Assembly: GCA_030844895.1 (NCBI GenBank)
Contig: CM061226.1
Coordinates: 116,422,574 to 116,486,573, forward strand
Reading direction: 5' to 3'
Source of the DNA: Ambrosia x helenae
Taxonomy: Eukaryota; Streptophyta; Magnoliopsida; Asterales; Asteraceae
DNA length: 64,000 nt
In this document: positions 1-10,614 of the stretch, in pieces
How positions within the stretch are numbered: position 1 is the first letter of the stretch
Layout: each line of letters begins with the position of its first letter
Position numbers and translations under genes: made by a program
Notes under the pieces: model-generated
Told to the model about the DNA's origin: nothing
Databases searched by the model: none
Seen by the model: the letters and a program-made list of their open reading frames with translations, nothing else

Positions 1-158
1 CCCAAACATATAGGATATATATTATTTGAAATAAACAAAATACGGGTTAAAAACAATGCTAAACAAGACCAATTTTTATCCAAACGCATTTTGACCTGGT
101 ACCCAACCCGTTTGATCCGCCCATCTCGTCACATTTAATATAACCATGGCCACTCAAT

Positions 159-545
159 CTTGGTTTAAAAAAGCGCGCCTTAGGCTCAAAGCTCAACAAG
201 GCTCAAGCCCCTGCGCTTTTGGTCGCTTAAGGTGCGCTTTTTTTTTAAAAAAAAGCCCACGAGTAGCGTAATTTCTTGGCAAAAAATTGACTATTGTGCA
301 TTAGCTTGTTGTACAACATGATTTTCATGTTGTAAATGTATGCAATTCCATACTAAAACATGTATAAAGCTTACTTGTCTTCAAATATTGGGTAAATGAT
401 GCTAGAAACCTATAGGAAATATATTAAAAGTTATACAATTATTTGCGCCTCGGGTAGGAAAAGCGGTGCGCTTTTTCGCTTGGCGTTTCGCGCCTCAGTT
501 TTAGACATCGTCGCTTTTGTGCGCTTTTCGCTTTTTAAAACCAAG
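159..545. mobile_element. hAT-like MITE, GCGCC-rich family
   Basis: The ends are imperfect inverted repeats (left CTTGGTTTAAAAAAGCG, right the complement of CTTGGTTTTAAAAAGCG). They are flanked by an exact 8-bp direct repeat CACTCAAT (151-158 and 546-553). An 8-bp duplication is the hAT signature. The 387-bp interior has no coding capacity and is rich in GCGCC/GGCGC and GCGCTTTT motifs near both ends. The bases outside the element, 1-150 and 554-1067, show nothing I recognise. Confidence 0.85.
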
Positions 546-1067
546 CACTCAATAAGTTGAAGTTGCCAATCCACAGAATGTTAACAAGAACGAGTGAAGT
601 CAATTTAACACTCAACCATGAATCTTACGCACTGAACTTGACACCTTAGTAATTAATAATACACATGATAACGATGACTTAAGCAAGAAGCAGAATTGCA
701 GAAATCATTGCATGTGACAAAGAATATGAATATGTGGGTTATAGACTTATAGCCTTATATGTGAACTATGACCAAGCTTGACAAAGAGTGGATTTCTATG
801 GGATTTTGTGGCGTTAGCCTTAGATAAATGATTAAATAGCTTAAAATCGCTACTAGAATTTATTTGGTAAAAGAAACAAGTTATGATTGCGAATATAATG
901 AAAACGGTGATGCTGACCAAAACCGACTCTTAAGACAATTTCGTGAATGATAACTACATACAATTAAAGCATGTGCCATTTACTTCATCCAGAAAACCGA
1001 TAAGAAAACTTGGTGAAGCTAATGACTTGAACAAATAAATATTAGTGATAAAGTTGAAAAAGTTCAC

Positions 1068-4044
1068 CATGTGTAGTGGCTCCCCGGTTCTTATACGTGC
1101 ATTAGAACGAGCAAGCTTTGATTCAAATGGAGTTCTTGGCCTAACTTCCCGAAATTCTTCCCATTCCTCTCGAGTAAGCATCCTAACCGTGCCTTGACCA
1201 GGTGGAGCATTTTGTATCTTCCTCTCTATCCTTTCTTGTGAATGTGCATCATCATACTGTAAACGTTGCATGTAATTATTAATCATGTAAATTTTCCTTT
1301 CTAGAAGTCCAGATAAAAGATAATGCTCATCAAAATATATCAAATTATCAACTACGCAACTATTACAAGACTTCCATTGGTTAGTAGAAAACAACGGACA
1401 CGTATAGGCAAAGAGCTATGCTGCTTTAGCTAAATTTCAGGCTCAAATTCCAATGTGGATTTTCCCCAAATTTAGAAGTTAGGGCAAGTTCTCTTCATTT
1501 TATTTTAGCAATCAAAGCTTGTAATTTTAGAGGTTTTCTCTGTTCACATGCTACTTTAGGCTATCATTTTCAGTATTTTAATTGTCACAATAATGTTAAA
1601 GTTCACAATCCCAGAGAGATGCAAGGGAGTGATTATATTATTGGTCAGATCATTCATATGTATAATAGACTACGATTGATATTTCATGTTTGATGTTTAC
1701 TCTTTCATCCACGAAAACAAATCTAGTTGTTACTCACTCCTGTGTTAATCTGATAACACAAACGTAATTCATAGCCAGTGGTTATCTGCAATACTAGCAC
1801 TGATGAACCGTAGAGCAAAAGGTCTGGTTTTATGATCTCTTAGACAATAGACATGTAACACCTTGAACTATTGAAGTAATATTTATGTTATGTAGAGTAG
1901 ACGTTTGAATTTTAATATAAGTTTGTGTAGATTCAAATTAAATAAAAAAAGTTAAGAAGGTTGCATCACTCAGAGACATTAACTGTAGTCTGAGAGTCGA
2001 CTATTAAGAGAACAGAAGCAGTCAAGCGAAGAAAAAGGCATCAACAAGGCTTGAAGTGGATTTGTTGTATGTGTGTAACACTGTGTATTGGGTCACGTTT
2101 TCAAGTTTCAGTAGATCGTTGATATAGTGTTAGGATCACAACAGGGCTGATTGGCGGAGTCACGTAACGTAAGTAAGATATATGCTAAATGTCACTGTCT
2201 CACTGATTACTGCCTATCACCCTCCTTAACGTCACTGTCTCACTTATGGCTCAAACTGGTCAAAGACTGATACCTATTTTGTGCAGGAGAAACATCTATG
2301 AACAATGTAGGGTTTAATAGTTTATATATTTTAAAGAAACCTTAAAGCAAATGTTAACAAATTCAAAAAACCGTTCATCCTAGTAAAAAAAAAGAAAGAA
2401 GAAGATGAACATTTGCTTGGGCAGATGCATGTAGATGTATTAAAAGATTAAGAAAATAGTGGATGGAGAGATACGCCCTATAATATTATCGCTAGCCGGT
2501 TTCTAGTCTAATGATTAACAATGAGAGCCATAAGTGTTGCATTGTTAAATTTCTTTTCATAAACTATGTTCCAAGAATTCTATGATGATTGATCCCATGG
2601 TTTTAAAAAACGTTTGAGGCGTGTGCCTCAAAGCGAAAAGCTAAAAAAAACGAGTCTGAGGCGTGCCTCATGGGGTTCTGTTTATACAAACGCTTCTAAG
2701 GGTTGAGCCGCTAAGAAAATTTGCGCCTCATCTGCGCGACTGCGCCTCAGGTGATTTAGGGTGTTTTTGATGTGTTGTTTTTATGTTTTAGACTTTTAGG
2801 GTCAATTATTTCAGTTTTGATGTGTGTTTTTTATGTTTTAGACTTTTTTAGGTCAATTACTTATTTTTTATAAGATACAGAATTTATATATTTTTTTATT
2901 CCGCCTCAGTTCGCCTCGAGGCTTATGCCTTGTAAGGCGAAGGGAAAACGCCTCGAGGCTCGTTTCTGTTCTTTTAAACTTTGATTGATCCTATTTAGTT
3001 TCAACTTCCAAGTAGGTAAGGTTAGACAAGACTAATGGGATTTTCTTTTCTAATAGCTAAGCAAACCAAATAAGCTTTGTAAATAACGTGCTTACAAAAG
3101 CGCCTTTTAATTCGGTTGCAAATAACAGCTTAGTATCGGCTACTTTTTGCCACCACTTTAATAGACATGTAAAGAAACTAAACAACACTGGTGATCCGGC
3201 CTGTCACCAATTACAGAGGAAACCCACCGCCCAAAGGCAGTAAAACCCCTGACTCGCGCATGACATTTTGTAACAAACAGGACTCCAACCGACGACCTCC
3301 CAAGTCATCCGGATACCACTAGTGTTCAAATTCACAAGCTTTACGATTACTCTAAACTAAAACAAACAGCAAATACAATCATCCATAAACCATAGTTATC
3401 AAAGGCGCTAGGCGCACTCAAGGCGCATAGGTCTCACCTGGGCCTAAGATAAAAAAAAGCGAACAAGAAAATAAAGTAAAAATATATTAAAATAATACTA
3501 TTTTTCATCTAGTTAGTATAAAAGGTTTTGAAATGTTGATCTGAAGTAGTGTTCCTTAGATAAAAGTAGAAATCACGTTGAAATCTAGCCATAATTTAAC
3601 GAATTTGGCTGAATGAAAACTCTCCGGAATTTGGGAATCTAGCTGAAATAACCATCACCTAGAGAATTAAAGCACAATTTCCTCGAATCAAAGCCTCGCC
3701 TAAAAAATGGGCCTAGGCGCAAGAGGCGGTGGGTTTTAACAACTATGGCATAAACCCTATACAAAATAATTGGTGAAATTAAAAGGGAAATGAAATACCA
3801 TCATGAGGAGTTTAGCAAAAAGAGCGATCCCTGCAACAGTGGCGAACATGGGCATAGAGGCAGTATCAAGCCATGATAAAGATTCAGGAGTCTCTACAAA
3901 CAACCGGTTTCTTTTAGGGCTCCTCCTTCGTCGATCCTTTTCTAATTCTGCAATCTTTTTCTTGAATGCATCGCTTGGGCTGCTTTTGGTTAATGTGTGT
4001 AATTTTCTACATAATTGGAACATGGGTCGCTTGGATCCTTCCAT
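1068..4044 (-). CDS. small conserved one-TM protein (unnamed), possibly partial
   Basis: Two exons in phase 0: 3799-4044 (82 codons, ATG at 4044) and 1068-1256 (63 codons). They are joined by a 2.5-kb intron with donor GTATTT and acceptor ACAG. The second exon ends at ATG|GTGAAC, so a further 3' exon is expected; I could not place it and it may lie before base 1. The N-terminal part is basic (a Lys/Arg-rich stretch at about residues 28-47). It is followed by one hydrophobic segment at about residues 64-82, then a hydrophilic tail containing TREEWEE and RPRTPFESKLAR. I recall this tail as conserved in small plant proteins of unknown role but cannot name the gene. A basic N-terminus plus a single membrane helix would suit an organelle membrane protein; that is inference. 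The intron holds two MITEs and a SINE. Confidence 0.7.
2595..2982. mobile_element. hAT-like MITE in intron
   Basis: Flanked by the exact 8-bp repeat GATTGATC (2587-2594 and 2983-2990). The degenerate inverted ends are CCATGGTTTTAAAA on the left and the complement of CAAAGTTTAAAA on the right. The interior carries GAGGCG/CGCCTC motifs like the element at 159-545, so the two look related. It lies in the intron of the small gene 1068-4044. Confidence 0.8.
3187..3325 (-). mobile_element. tRNA-derived SINE fragment
   Basis: Read on the minus strand there is an A-box-like TAGTGGTATCCGG (3309-3321) followed by a B-box-like GGTTGGAGTCC (3280-3290). This is the internal promoter layout of a tRNA-derived SINE. 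The tRNA-like body is not a foldable intact tRNA. It sits in the intron of gene 1068-4044. No clear target duplication was seen. Confidence 0.6.
3391..3747. mobile_element. hAT-like MITE, CATAGTTRT ends, in intron
   Basis: Left end CATAGTTATCAAAGGCGC; right end is the complement of CATAGTTGTTAAAACCC. The flanks CCATAAAC (3383-3390) and GCATAAAC (3748-3755) match at 7 of 8 bases. The terminal sequence resembles that of the element at 16148-16478, so they probably share a transposase source. It lies about 50 bp downstream of the first exon of the small gene 1068-4044, inside its intron. Confidence 0.75.
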
Positions 4045-4480
4045 GGCTTCCAGAGACTGCTCAACAACAATATAGAAAGCAGAGTTTTTTGACTTATTTT
4101 TGTAAAACTAGGGATTTGGGGGCTTTTGTTCGGTATCAATTCGGTTTGTTATAGTATTGGTACGGTAGACTATAGTAACCGAAAGAGATATTTCAAAGAG
4201 GATATTAACACATGTTTTATATAGATAGGGTTCAGTTCATTAATATCGGTCAAGTATTTGTCTAGTAATTACCCGTAGAGTATCAGGTATAATCATTAGT
4301 TTGTTAATAGATACCCATTGGAATTTCTAATTATTATAGAAATTTTATTTATATAGTATGTACAATATACATTACATATGTTTACTTTATAATTTTCACA
4401 ACATACAAAATGCAGGGTTGAATTATCCCACAAAGGCTAACAAAAATGAGAAGGGTGAAAAGTCACTAAAGAATGACATT
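4045..4480. other. intergenic, AT-rich
   Basis: Upstream flank of the small minus-strand gene. I see no coding sequence or clear element. The promoter and leader of the gene must lie here but no convincing TATA box stands out. Confidence 0.4.
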
Positions 4481-4483
4481 TGT

Positions 4484-4649
4484 TTTCGGGTAATCGGGTC
4501 GCGTATCACCTATACCCATACCCGACCCAAACCCGTGATTTTTTTTTTTTAAAATTAATCCCATACTCGTCATATTTCGGGTATACCGGTCCCATATATT
4601 TCGGGTATACTCGTCGGGCTCTGATTTTGTTGCCATCCCTACCGCGCGC
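4484..4649. mobile_element. truncated MITE with CGGGTATA motifs
   Basis: The right end GTTGCCATCCCTA is the complement of TAGGGATGGCAAC, similar to the TAGGGATGAGC end of the element at 9323-9664. The interior repeats CGGGTAT/ATACCCG and ACCCGACCC motifs. No matching left terminus or target duplication was found, so the copy seems truncated. A similar motif block occurs at about 18500-18555. Confidence 0.5.
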
Positions 4650-4922
4650 ACGCGCACGTGGTGGGGTGGGCGCCACCCGAGATGGTGTCAGGTACCCCTT
4701 TATCGCACCAATCGTAGCCTGCCACCTGAACTACCCGCACACCACCACAAGACAACACCTTCCACTGGCAGTACCACCCGACAACCCTCTCTCATCTGCA
4801 TCTCTCTATCTCTCCTCGGCTAGAACCCGAAACCCATTACCGGGTCATGGGGATAGTGGAGTTCTCAGGGCCATTTCAGGTGGTGCCGCGACCTCCCTTA
4901 AGATTGCCTTATCAACGATAAA

Positions 4923-5480
4923 TTGGAAAATGAAGAATGCAAATGGGAATGGAGACATGATCTGCGTGGAGGGGTGGAGATGGAGCAATATGGGGTGCTT
5001 CTTAATCTTGTACAAGACTTTCATAGGATCAATGGACAACTTGACAAATTGGAAGTGAGATTTGGAAGGTCAAAAGGAATTTGTGGTTACCAGCTCGGGA
5101 ACAACTTGGCAAACTAATAGTCTCCTAAAAAAGATTAATATCTTTATTTGGAGGCTTTTCCTTGATAGATTACCAGCTTAGGAAAATCTTTTGAATAAAG
5201 GTATTGATGTCCCATTTAGTATGTGTCAGTTTTTGCTCAAGGAAAGTGGAAGTGGTTCATCATTTATTCAATGCGTGTTTGATCACAAAGAAGGCTTGAA
5301 ACTCGGTTACTAAATGGTTACAGTTATCGGGACGCTTCCATTGGATAATAAGGATATCTATACATGGCTTCAATAATGTCAATTAACTAAGAACAAAAAA
5401 AAAGGGTGGTTGAAGGCATACTTTTCACAACATGGTGGGCTATTTGGAAAGCAAGGAATAAGACGAAGTTAAGGCGAACC
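4923..5480 (+). pseudogene. LINE reverse-transcriptase zinc-binding region, remnant
   Basis: Pieces in several frames resemble the zf-RVT region at the C-terminus of plant L1-type LINE polyproteins. Examples are INIFIWRLFLDRLPA near 5135-5180 and WAIWKARN near 5430-5460. Stops and frame changes break it, so it is a fossil. No poly(A) tail or target duplication is visible. Confidence 0.55.
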
Positions 5481-5508
5481 ATCTAAAGACAACTTATTTT
5501 TTATAACG

Positions 5509-5560
5509 TCTATACAACTAATATATAAAACTCAATGTGGACACATGGCACTCCACTCCC
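5509..5560 (+). mobile_element. possible Helitron 5' end
   Basis: The sequence TCTATACAACTAATATATAA at 5509 resembles the 5' ends of the two clear Helitrons in this window (TCTATACTATATATAAACG at 50861 and, on the minus strand, TCTATACATATAATAAACC at 19203). It is followed by GACACATGGCAC, a motif also found in the Helitron 18015-19203. No matching 3' hairpin and CTAG end was found nearby, so this may be a broken copy. The DNA from 5560 to 5831 is AT-rich and otherwise featureless apart from a short tandem duplication around 5749-5810. Confidence 0.35.
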
Positions 5561-5839
5561 ATGTTGATCCTTCAATTCTCTAGCCTATCATATTGTGCCA
5601 AGTGTCCAAGTGTGAGAATTTATAAGATTTTTTTTTTCTAAAAATAAAAAATCATTCAATTAATTTTGGTCAATAATCATTTACCAATATTAATTAACTT
5701 CCCTAAAACAATTTAAACTCAAAATTCATTATAATTAATTGATATGTTGACTTTTGGTAGAAATAATTCTCATTTATCAAAATTATTAACTTTTGGTAGA
5801 AATAATTCTCTTCCCTTATACTCTTCCTTTACAAAATAT

Positions 5840-6164
5840 CATTGTTTTGAAAACCGGACCGGACCGGCCGGTCGGACCGGTCGGACCGGGCTCCGGGGCC
5901 TGGACCGGTCCGGTTCGGGTAGTCGGACCGTTTTTGCAGCGAACCGGGGTTGAACCGGTGAACCGGCCGGTCGGACCGGAAAACCGGCCGGTCAGACCGG
6001 AAACCGGACCGGTCGGACCGGATTTTTTATTTTTTTTTTAATTTTTTTAATTTTTTTTTGTTTTTTGGGCCGGTTCGTTGAACCGGTCGAACCGGTCGGA
6101 CCGGTCGAACCGGTGAACCGACCGGGGGTCCGGTTCGACGTCCGGTCCGGTTCTGAAAACCTTG
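5840..6164. mobile_element. hAT-like MITE made of CCGGACCGGTC-type repeats
   Basis: Inverted ends CATTGTTTTGAAAACCGG and the complement of CAAGGTTTTCAGAACCGG, with an exact 8-bp flank CAAAATAT (5832-5839 and 6165-6172). The interior is almost wholly a reiteration of short GGACCGG/CCGGTCGG units plus one T-rich tract, so open frames across it are artefacts of base composition. Confidence 0.85.
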
Positions 6165-7114
6165 CAAAATATCATAGAGAACATAACCCAATTCTCAAAT
6201 CAGGCGACAGTCCTCTCCAAGCGACCAACCCTATTCAGGCATTCGTTCGAATCAACAATCCTTTACCGTCTTCTTCATATCCTCTACAAGGTTTAATCTC
6301 TTTCATTCTTATGTCAATCTTAAGGACCTTTTGTGTGGGACGCTTGGAAAATGGGGTCCTAAAAATCTATTTAATAGGGCGAATGAACTTTTGGGGTCCT
6401 TTTATAATATACGCTATTAAACCAGTGTCCTAAAAAGTTATTTAATAGGATGGATGATTCTTTGGGGTCCTATTATCATATAACTTAATAAGACCCTTAA
6501 AATGTAGATCCTAATAAAGTAATTTATAATACATTTAGTTGTGGGTGTCCTATTATGTGGTAATGTAATAGGACACTTGATCACTGGGGTCCTATTATAA
6601 CATAACTTAATACGACACTTTGTAGTTAAGTCATAAATGTTTGATGTTATAGGACCGTTTCTAGTAGAAGTCATATAAGAACACAACTTAATAGGACACT
6701 TGACACATGAGTCTTATAACTTTAACCTTTATAGGACGCTTAATCATTGTGATGTTATTATAATACACCATAATAGGACACATGATATTTGAGTCATAAA
6801 ACATCAGTTTTATAGGACGCTTTTTCACTAGAGTTTTATTATAACATAACTTAATAGTATACTTAACATTTGATATCCATTGTTACTACTTATTTTCTTT
6901 TTATTCAAACAGGCATCTTTGGGACAAGATCCAAGTCGATTAGAAATGTTTCGTGCATGTTTCTCCAAACATGGAACTACAAAAAATGTGAAAGCTGCAA
7001 ATGCAATTGTAAGTAATATCTTATATATTCATATACATATCTTTTCTTTATGTTCTTGATGTTGTTAAAAATACATATCTTATTTTTGTTACTATATCTA
7101 ATACAGGCACAGAT

Positions 7115-8757
7115 CACTACTACAAAATAGACCTTTCTTAACATACTTTTCTTGACACACGCTCTTTTCTTGACATTCAAAACCGTGTGTTATAAAAAGA
7201 ATGTCATATTTTACAAAATCAGATAAATTGATGACATACATTTTTGTGTGTCAAGAATTTTGTGTCAAAAGAAAAAAACATGACTCTATTAAAGATTGTG
7301 TGTCATATTTTCGTGTCTTCAAAATTTAGTTTCCCGCCCATATTCTCCCCTCTTGATAAACCCACCATATCCCAAATCCCAAAGGAAAAAAAACACCCTC
7401 TCTCTGCTCTCAATTCTCATATCATCTCACAAAAATCCCCAAATCCCTCTCATAACCCTAGCCCTAACCATCGGTCATCACCCAACACCCCATTCTATAT
7501 ACGGTTTAAAGGCGCAGGATTGGCTTGCCCCTTCAAAACGACATCATAATTCCAGTAACTGGTAAAATTAGGGAAAATAATCATTTCATAGCGACAAAGC
7601 TCTTATTTTTCTTTCTGTAAATGTGTTCGGATATATATGGGCCATCGATTTAGAGTTTGAGAGCAATCAAGAACAAGATCTGGAAAATGGAGAAAGATCT
7701 AGTGGTGAGAAGGATTAATCATGTATCCTTGAGATGGTAGATGAGTCTGTTCTTGAAGGTGAAGTAGGAAATAGGATAAATCAAATGGTTCCCATCCGTG
7801 TAAGGTTTTTTTTTTTTTTTTTTTTTTTTGGTTATGGGTCTAGTCTATATTAGGGTTCTTACATTGTTAGTTTGATTTTATTGCTTTTCCTAATATCTAG
7901 AGTTTGTTTTTTTATCCTTCTAAGTCTGATTGATGGTTGAAAACAGAGGATTAGGGATTTATTTGACTTTTGTTGACTTATACTTCAATATAAATGTGTG
8001 CTTTTTATTTGCAGGTCAAATGGATCGGAGAAGTTTATAAATACAGGTTCGTGATGTTTAATAATCCCAATGTTAATAAAATCTGCATTTTTATTTTGTG
8101 GTTTACCGAGTCACAACGGAAGGTCCACCTGTTGACCCATGGATGCTCTTGGGTCATATGGTTAAACAAGTAACTACACAAAGCTTACTAACGTCAATGA
8201 TTGGAAATAATATCAGATGTTCATCAAATATGAATAAACTATACAACATTTGTATAATAGGTGATAATTTATGCATTCACATAATTTTGCTGTTTCTTAG
8301 CTTGGTTTGTAAGTGAATCATTTAAATTTAGATTTAGATTTAGATTTGTTTGTTTTCGACTACCAACTGTTATGTACCAACTGTTTTCATCTTATTAATT
8401 TAATTGTGTCTCAGGTTGGGGGAGGAGTGGAGGCTTACTCGGATGCGGATATTGATTATGTTCGTGAAGAATGGTCGGGTTATGCCTCGACCTTCATTTT
8501 CAAGTTATGATCCGTATGTTTAGGCTTACTCATCGACTAATGTAATGTATTGATACAATGTTTTTGCGTGTCAAAAAAGCGTGTCAAAAAAGCGTGTCAT
8601 AAACGAGTGTCATGAACGCGTGTCATTAAAAGATGACACGCGCTTGCATGTCATAAAAATTTAATGACATGTTCTTCCTTGACACTTTGCTGTGTGTCAT
8701 AAGCACCCTTTTATGACGCGCAATGCGCATCAAGATAGGGATATTTTTCTAGTGGTG
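7115..8757 (+). mobile_element. non-autonomous CACTA element, nested
   Basis: Left end CACTACTACAAAATAG and right end the complement of CACCACTAGAAAAATA. The 3-bp target duplication GAT (7112-7114 and 8758-8760) is as expected for CACTA. Subterminal zones (7135-7275 and 8565-8720) repeat TGACACGC/GTGTCA motifs many times. The 1.6-kb interior has a leader-like CT-rich stretch near 7380-7480, a poly-T tract at 7807-7829 and a short terminal exon-like block at 8412-8508, but no transposase. The target site is inside an exon of the older CACTA gene. Confidence 0.85.
8415..8508 (+). CDS. exon-like block carried by CACTA (unknown protein)
   Basis: After an acceptor-like TCTCAG the frame reads VGGGVEAYSDADIDYVREEW and continues for 11 residues to a stop at 8506-8508. 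The same block, apparently without change, occurs in reverse orientation at about 61424-61517 in another copy of this CACTA family. Upstream exons are not certain; an open stretch at 8098-8200 may be one. I do not recognise the protein. It could be a captured host exon or part of the element's own gene. Confidence 0.4.
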
Positions 8758-9322
8758 GATGCAACAACTTAGTTCTAATCTTCCTGATGGTTCGATCGAT
8801 AAGCCTGGAGCAGATGATGTTTTTTTTAAAGTAATGGGGAAAGATCGAAATGGTGATGCAGTCATGTATGGTCTGGGTGTTCGTGCTTCTGATGTTTGGG
8901 GTGTAACACCAAGTCGTTCAACATGTCGTAGAGAAAACATCCAATTGAAGTCTAAATGTGAAGAACTTACTAGTACCGTGGTCCGACTACAAGCCCAGGT
9001 ATCGGAGATTAAAGGGTGTAGGGATGGTCCTAGTGTTCCACCTCTTACATCACCACATTTCCCTATTGCAACCAATGGACCTCCAAGTTTACGGGTATTT
9101 TTTTATATAAATCTTTATTATTATTTTTTTGTGAAATGTTACTTGTACTATTGTGGCTAGAGTTTGATATATGTTTGTTGAAAACTAAAATCTAGGTGGG
9201 AGATGGAGTTGTTCTCAAAAGCATTCTAAACTCTACCGAGATTGTAGCAAGAGGATGGGTGAAGAGCTTGAACCCAAATGAGCTAGTTGGTGGTACAGAG
9301 ATTGGACCAGAATGGTGTGAGG

Positions 9323-9664
9323 TAGGGATGAGCATTTAAGCCCGAATACCGATCCCGTCCCGTCCCGATCCCGATACCGTACCGAACCGATACCGAACCG
9401 AGGGGTTTCGGGATCGGTATCGGTATCCATATTTATGGATTTTCGGTTTCGGTATTATCGGTATCGGTACGGGATCGGTACGGTATCGGTATTTTAAGGC
9501 AAAATACCGATACCATACCGGTACCGTACCGATACCGAACCGATACCGTACCGTACCGTATGTGTTCGGTATCGGGATCGGTATTGGGTTTTTGGACTTT
9601 TCGGTATCGGTATTGTCGGGATCGGTATCGGTTCGGTACCGATCCCGTCCCGAGCTCATCCCTA
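9323..9664. mobile_element. hAT-like MITE made of ACCGATA/CGGTATCGG repeats
   Basis: Perfect inverted ends TAGGGATGAGC / GCTCATCCCTA with the exact 8-bp flank GTGTGAGG (9315-9322 and 9665-9672). The whole interior is a reiteration of short GGTATCGG/CCGATACC units in both orientations. It interrupts an exon of the CACTA gene 6913-9789. The long Arg/Tyr/Asp-rich frames across it are not genes. Confidence 0.9.
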
Positions 9665-10614
9665 GTGTGAGGTAAACGTTCAAGTAGCAATAAAAATAGA
9701 TGAAAAGTTGGTGAGACCATATGGGTTATTTTCCACAATTCAAGATTGTATTGGTGCCTCCATTGCATGGCCTTGTCCTTTCATCTCGGTATATATTTAT
9801 TAATCTTGTGATACGAATATAATTTTAATAATCTGGAACTTAATGCTTATACATGAATGGTTTATTTGTAGGTAGTTCGTGAGGATTGAGGACGCATGAT
9901 GACTCATGATTTTTGTTTCTTTCATTTCTTTTAATTTCTTTGTTAAATGTTACAAAAGTTTATGTTGGATAAATTTATGTTTAGTGTTTTTGTTATGAAT
10001 ATGCTTATTTGAAATATAATAAAGTTTTTTTCCTTTCATTAGTTGATGTTATATACAGTATATCATAAAATTGTGTGTGTGAATGTTTAAAAACACGTTG
10101 TATCATATGACTTGTTAGGACTTTGAAATTTTGTCCTATTTAACTTGTTAGAGCATTGTAAAAGTGTTTCAATATGCTTTTCTTAAGACGCTATATTGTT
10201 TGTTCATTGATATATTATGCGACCATAAAATTGGTTTCATAATCTTATTTGAGATATTAGGACCCCCTTTTTGGTACTAATGCTCGTATAATGTTACATC
10301 ATAAGGGTCCTATAAATTAATTTTTTAGGACTCTTGTATGTGTATTAAAAGATTAAAACTAGGTAAGCACATGTTAAAACCTTGTAAAAGTGTCCTAATA
10401 TGTTTTATTAGGAGTTTTTTTGGGACATATTATGCGACCATAAACTTGGTTTCATAATCTTATTTGAGATATTAGGACGCTTTTTAAGTTTCGTGACTTA
10501 TTACGACCCCCTTACATGAAACGCTTTTACCGTTGGTCCTATTAAATAAAAGGTCCTATAAAATAACATTTTAGGACGCTTTTGTGCGTACTAAAAACCC
10601 ATTTTTGTTGTAGT

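Larger units (their letters stand above)
6913..9789 (+). pseudogene. CACTA TNPA-like/plant transposase-associated gene, disrupted
   Basis: Exon-like blocks are 6913-7008 (followed by GTAAGT), about 7107-7114 continuing at 8761-9094 after the nested CACTA, then 9196-9322 continuing at 9673-9789 after the nested MITE. The blocks include FRACFSKHGTTKNVKAA, VMYGLGVRASDVWG, a short coiled-coil-like region rich in Gln/Lys/Glu, and a final TIQDCIGASIAWPCPF. From memory these fit the plant En/Spm-associated transposase_24 type and its C-terminal domain; no search was possible. Both insertions fall inside exons, so this copy cannot make the protein. Confidence 0.6.
6320..10614 (+). mobile_element. CACTA-like element, older host of nested insertions
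   Basis: The right end at 10614 reads TTTTTGTTGTAGTG, the complement of CACTACAACAAAAA, the typical CACTA terminus. Both flanks are dense in short TAGGAC/GTCCTA motifs in both directions (about 6330-6880 and 10120-10600), as expected for subterminal repeats. The exact left terminus is not found and about 6320 is an estimate. Interior exons resemble the second, non-catalytic CACTA gene. The element is interrupted by a second CACTA (7115-8757) and an hAT MITE (9323-9664). Confidence 0.65.

Noticed and set aside
5793..6041. Gly/Pro/Val/Arg-rich open frame resembling collagen
   Set aside because: Lies wholly in the CCGG-repeat MITE 5840-6164 and its flank; no start context, splice sites or homologue expected.
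9233..9768. Overlapping Arg/Tyr/Asp-rich minus-strand frames
   Set aside because: They are translations of the ACCGATA-type repeats of the MITE 9323-9664.
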